DNA from: RGIG8709 sp045537065
Lineage (GTDB): Bacteria > Bacillota > Clostridia > Monoglobales > Monoglobaceae
Length of the DNA stretch: 36,892 nucleotides
Direction of reading: 5' to 3'
Assembly: GCA_045537065.1 (NCBI GenBank)
Contig: JAZSOT010000079.1
Coordinates: 1 to 36,892 of the forward strand
In this document: one piece after another, positions 34,088 to 36,892 of the stretch
Layout of the letters: each line of letters starts with the position of its first letter
Position numbering within the stretch: position 1 is the stretch's first letter
Made by a program: the position numbers and the translations under genes
The notes under the pieces: generated by a model
The model's database searches: none
What the model saw: only the letters and a program-made list of their open reading frames with translations
Told to the model about the DNA's origin: nothing

Positions 34088-35887
34088 ATGCGAATTTTAT
34101 ATAATAGCAAAAATGAATATTATAAAGCCCCATTTGGTTGCTTAAGACAGGATGAATTATGCACATTGCGCATTAAAGTTCCAATTAGCTGTCAGACCGA
34201 GTCGGTCAGTCTTTGTATTAGCTCCGAAAGTGGTTTTAAAATGACTGTTCCCTTTAGCCTTGAGGCAATAGACGGTGATTATGAGGTATATATTACCAAA
34301 TTTTCACTTTTTGCTTGCGATCTTTACTTTTATTATTTTAATATAACCACGAAAAACGAATCTTTTCATTTGTTTAAACAAGGGGATGATACAAATATTG
34401 CCGTTGGTGATTTATGGCAGCTTACTTGTTTTGATAAGAATTATGATACACCTAATGACTTTAAAGGCAGGGTTATGTATCAGATTTTTCCTGATAGATT
34501 TGCAAAAGCAGGTGAAGTTGACCCAAAAGGGAAGCTTATGCCATATGAATTGCATAATGATGAGAATGACACACCGGTATATTTGCCTAACGAGAATGGT
34601 AGGATAACCAATAGTGATTTCTTTGGTGGAAACTTAATGGGAGTAATCGAAAAACTTCCATATTTAAAAATTATGGGAGTAGGCATTATATACCTTAATC
34701 CTATTTTTATGGCATATTCAAACCATCGTTATGATACAGCGGATTATAAAAAAATTGACCCGCTTCTTGGAACAGAGAATGACTTTAAGACTTTGTGCGA
34801 AAAAGCACATAAGCTTGATATAAAAATTATTCTTGACGGTGTATTTTCTCATACAGGCAGTAACAGTATTTATTTTGATGCAGAAGGGATTTTTGGTAAT
34901 GGTGCTGTTAGCAATCCTGATTCTCCTTACAGAGAATGGTTTCAGTTTGTCGAGTATCCCCACAAATACACTTCCTGGTGGGGAATTGATACATTACCCT
35001 GTGTTAATGAATTAAACCAGAGTTATATGGATTATATAATACACGCAGAGGATAGCGTGATTTGTCATTGGTTAAACCTTGGTGCAGATGGTTTTCGTCT
35101 TGATGTGGCCGATGAACTCCCTGATGAGTTTATTGCAGCTTTTCATAAGAAATTAAAAGAAGTCAATCCTGATGCAATCCTTTTAGGTGAGGTGTGGGAG
35201 GATGCCTCTAATAAAATAAGCTACAGCAGACGTAGAAAGTATTTTTCAAATACAGAATTGGACTCGGTAATGAATTATCCGTTTAAGGAGGCAATTTTGG
35301 GATTTGTAACAGGTAAAATTACTGGTAAAGCCTTTGCTGACAGTATAATGACTATTGTAGAAAATTATCCTCGTCCGGTCATAGATTGTTTAATGAATTT
35401 GCTTTCAACCCATGATACACCAAGAATTATTACAGCGCTCTCCGGAAAGGGCGAGGGTATGAGTAAGACCGAAAAAGCGAAATTCAAATTATCCGGTGCA
35501 GAGCTTGACAGAGCTTTGTCACTGACTAAAGTTTCAGCACTTTTGCAGTTTACTCTTCCTGGAAATCCGTCTATTTACTATGGTGATGAAATAGGAATGG
35601 AAGGTTTTGAAGACCCATTAAACAGATGCTTTTATCAGTGGGAGAACCAAAATACTTGTCTGCAAAACTTTTATAGGGAATTAGCTTTTTTAAAGAATGA
35701 AAACAAAGCCATTAAATGTGGTGATATTGTTTTTCGTGAAGTGGGAGAGAATTTTATAAAGTATGCTCGCAAAAGCCAAAATGAAATTGTATATATAGAT
35801 GTTTCACGTGGTGATAAGCTTGAACATTGTGGTAAAACCTTATTGGAGGTTTCGACCGGTGATATTTGTGCAAGGATATATGCTTAA
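34088..35887 (+). CDS. Neopullulanase/cyclomaltodextrinase-like alpha-glycosidase
   Basis: A 599-residue GH13 protein, best matched to subfamily 20 (neopullulanase, maltogenic amylase, cyclomaltodextrinase). An N-terminal CBM34-like beta domain (about 1-120) precedes the barrel with MYQIFPDRFA, YLNPIFMAYSNHRYDTADY, GFRLDVADEL (nucleophile D339), LLGEVWED (E368) and LSTHDTPRI (D443), ending with a beta-sandwich. Such enzymes cleave maltodextrins or cyclodextrins in the cytoplasm; no signal peptide is present. ATG 34088 is preferred (GGTGA six bases before it); a GTG at 34079 is in frame. It is the last gene of the glycogen island and likely trims limit dextrins left by GlgP. Confidence 0.9.
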   Translation: MRILYNSKNEYYKAPFGCLRQDELCTLRIKVPISCQTESVSLCISSESGFKMTVPFSLEAIDGDYEVYITKFSLFACDLYFYYFNITTKNESFHLFKQGDDTNIAVGDLWQLTCFDKNYDTPNDFKGRVMYQIFPDRFAKAGEVDPKGKLMPYELHNDENDTPVYLPNENGRITNSDFFGGNLMGVIEKLPYLKIMGVGIIYLNPIFMAYSNHRYDTADYKKIDPLLGTENDFKTLCEKAHKLDIKIILDGVFSHTGSNSIYFDAEGIFGNGAVSNPDSPYREWFQFVEYPHKYTSWWGIDTLPCVNELNQSYMDYIIHAEDSVICHWLNLGADGFRLDVADELPDEFIAAFHKKLKEVNPDAILLGEVWEDASNKISYSRRRKYFSNTELDSVMNYPFKEAILGFVTGKITGKAFADSIMTIVENYPRPVIDCLMNLLSTHDTPRIITALSGKGEGMSKTEKAKFKLSGAELDRALSLTKVSALLQFTLPGNPSIYYGDEIGMEGFEDPLNRCFYQWENQNTCLQNFYRELAFLKNENKAIKCGDIVFREVGENFIKYARKSQNEIVYIDVSRGDKLEHCGKTLLEVSTGDICARIYA

Positions 35888-35925
35888 AAATATATAATTA
35901 AATAAATTATTCTAAAACAAAAATT

Positions 35926-35963
35926 ACTCTCATATATTGAAAATAGAAACAATATATGGGAGT
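35926..35963 (+). promoter_or_regulatory. Inverted repeat covering the spoIIID ribosome binding site
   Basis: ACTCTCATATATTG (35926-35939) pairs over 14 bp (one G-U) with CAATATATGGGAGT (35950-35963) around a ten-base A-rich loop. The right arm contains the GGGAG ribosome binding site of spoIIID. The left arm contains CATATATT (35931-35938), which also resembles a sigma-E -10 box, so the repeat may act in DNA or in RNA depending on the transcription start. Confidence 0.6.
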
Positions 35964-35969
35964 GATTTC

Positions 35970-36224
35970 ATGCAGAGGTCAATTGAAGACCGAACTATTG
36001 AGCTTGCAAATTACATACTGGAAAATAAATGCACTGTCCGCAAGGCTGCTAAGCAATTCGGCATTTCTAAATCTACCGTACATAAAGACGTAACAGAAAG
36101 ATTGAGAAAAATCAATGAGGGCCTTGCAGACAAAATAAAAATTATTTTAAACGAAAATAAATCAGAAAGACACATAAGAGGAGGTATTGCAACAAAAAAT
36201 AAGTATTTACAGATAGGAAAATAG
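35970..36224 (+). CDS. spoIIID: Sporulation transcription factor SpoIIID
   Basis: An 84-residue SpoIIID, the usual length. The helix-turn-helix KCTVRKAAKQFGISKSTVHK at 20-39 is followed by VTERLRKINEGLADKIK and the basic C-terminal segment ERHIRGGIATKNKY, both family hallmarks. It is the mother-cell regulator that modulates sigma-E genes and leads to sigma-K. ATG 35970 is seven bases after GGGAG; a TTG at 35937 in frame lies inside an inverted repeat and is unlikely. It stands alone between the glycogen genes and rubrerythrin. Confidence 0.96.
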   Translation: MQRSIEDRTIELANYILENKCTVRKAAKQFGISKSTVHKDVTERLRKINEGLADKIKIILNENKSERHIRGGIATKNKYLQIGK

Positions 36225-36272
36225 ATATATTAAAAGAATAAAATATATAATTGAAAACTCTCGTTTAATTTG

Positions 36273-36301
36273 TTGACATCACAAAAAAAATAATATATAA
36301 T
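36273..36301 (+). promoter_or_regulatory. Consensus sigma-A promoter of rubrerythrin
   Basis: TTGACA (36273-36278) and TATAAT (36296-36301) with a 17-base spacer, both perfect, predict strong expression of the gene starting at 36343. Confidence 0.92.
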
Positions 36302-36342
36302 TAGTACAAGAAAACATTTGAAAAAAACGGAGGGTAAATGAA

Positions 36343-36876
36343 ATGGATTTAAAAGGTTCAAAAACTGAAAAAAATTTGTGGGAAGCATTTGCAGGAGAAA
36401 GTCAGGCAAGAAATAAATATACATATTTTGCTTCAGTTGCAAAAAAAGAAGGTTATCAGCAGATTGCTGCTATTTTTGAGGAAACAGCAGCTAACGAAAA
36501 AGAGCATGCTAAGCTTTGGTTTAAAGCTTTAGGAGAACTTAGTGATACAGCCCAAAATCTTCTTCATGCTGCAGAAGGCGAAAATTATGAATGGACAGAT
36601 ATGTATGACCGTTTTGCTAAAGAAGCAGAAGAGGAAGGGTTTACAGAACTTGCTGCTAAATTTAAAATGGTTGCTAAAATCGAAAAGACTCACGAAGAGC
36701 GTTATCGCAAACTGTTAAATAATGTTGAAATGAAGGCTGTTTTTGAAAAGTCTGATTCGATTATGTGGGAGTGTCGCAACTGCGGACATCTTGTTATCAG
36801 CAAAAAAGCACCGGAACTTTGTCCTGTATGTGCTCATCCGCAAAGCTTCTTTGAAGTAAGAAAAGAGAATTATTAA
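36343..36876 (+). CDS. rbr: Rubrerythrin
   Basis: A 177-residue rubrerythrin. The ferritin-like diiron domain carries FAGESQARNKY, EETAANEKEHAKLW and KIEKTHEERY with the Glu and His metal ligands; the C-terminal rubredoxin-like domain (about 143-177) has two CxxC pairs, WECRNCG and CPVCAHP. It reduces hydrogen peroxide in anaerobes using electrons from rubredoxin or NADH oxidoreductases. The start at 36343 follows CGGAGGG; an ATG at 36338 in another frame stops after four codons. It has its own consensus promoter and is complete at the right edge of the window. Confidence 0.97.
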   Translation: MDLKGSKTEKNLWEAFAGESQARNKYTYFASVAKKEGYQQIAAIFEETAANEKEHAKLWFKALGELSDTAQNLLHAAEGENYEWTDMYDRFAKEAEEEGFTELAAKFKMVAKIEKTHEERYRKLLNNVEMKAVFEKSDSIMWECRNCGHLVISKKAPELCPVCAHPQSFFEVRKENY

Positions 36877-36892
36877 AAAATATAAAAGACGG

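Overview
This 36.9-kb window looks like chromosomal DNA from an endospore-forming, anaerobic, low-GC member of the Clostridia. The evidence is the AT-rich composition, A/T-ending codons, strong GGAGG-type ribosome binding sites, several sporulation genes (yabP, yabQ, spoIVB, spoIIE, spoIIID and a gerQ-like coat gene), a glgC/glgD pair for glycogen synthesis, and rubrerythrin. Species cannot be assigned from the sequence alone. I see no phage, insertion sequence, CRISPR array, tRNA or rRNA gene.

Layout. (1) 147-1912: yabP-yabQ-divIC-S1 protein, the order known from the Bacillus yab region. (2) 1946-4071: NfeD-like protein, SPFH protein and YebC, closed by a terminator shared with the convergent spoIVB (4139-5167, minus). 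(3) 5338-6141: a divergent pair made of a 32-residue asparagine-rich mini-gene (minus) and a GerQ-like coat protein that starts at TTG. (4) 6157-11221: uracil permease behind an attenuator-like leader, then pyrR, mutS2 and a YpsA/DUF1273 protein. (5) 11359-18087: recJ, rel, an MBL-fold hydrolase, an N-terminally short hemZ and an acyltransferase. (6) spoIIE (18224-20587). (7) 20599-24143: a cobalamin riboswitch with promoter and terminator, followed by an S-layer-anchored protein and a lipoprotein that both carry DUF4430 (transcobalamin C-terminal-like) domains. (8) 24223-35887: a glycogen/alpha-glucan island with malQ on the minus strand, divergent from glgB-glgC-glgD-glgA-glgP and a neopullulanase-like GH13 enzyme. 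(9) spoIIID and rubrerythrin at the right edge.

The most interesting unit is region 7. A B12 riboswitch precedes an exported protein that combines a DUF4430-like domain with an all-helical repeat domain resembling the alpha/alpha-barrel half of animal intrinsic factor and transcobalamin. The protein is fixed to the cell wall by three SLH domains and is followed by an overlapping DUF4430 lipoprotein. Together they look like a Gram-positive surface system for capturing corrinoids. The riboswitch and domain pattern are visible in the sequence; B12 binding and hand-over between the two proteins are inference.

The glycogen island contains the genes to make ADP-glucose (GlgC/GlgD), extend chains (GlgA), branch them (GlgB) and degrade them (GlgP, MalQ, GH13). 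A consensus sigma-A promoter sits before glgB. Its position beside spoIIID fits the known use of granulose as a sporulation reserve in clostridia, but nothing in the sequence proves co-regulation.
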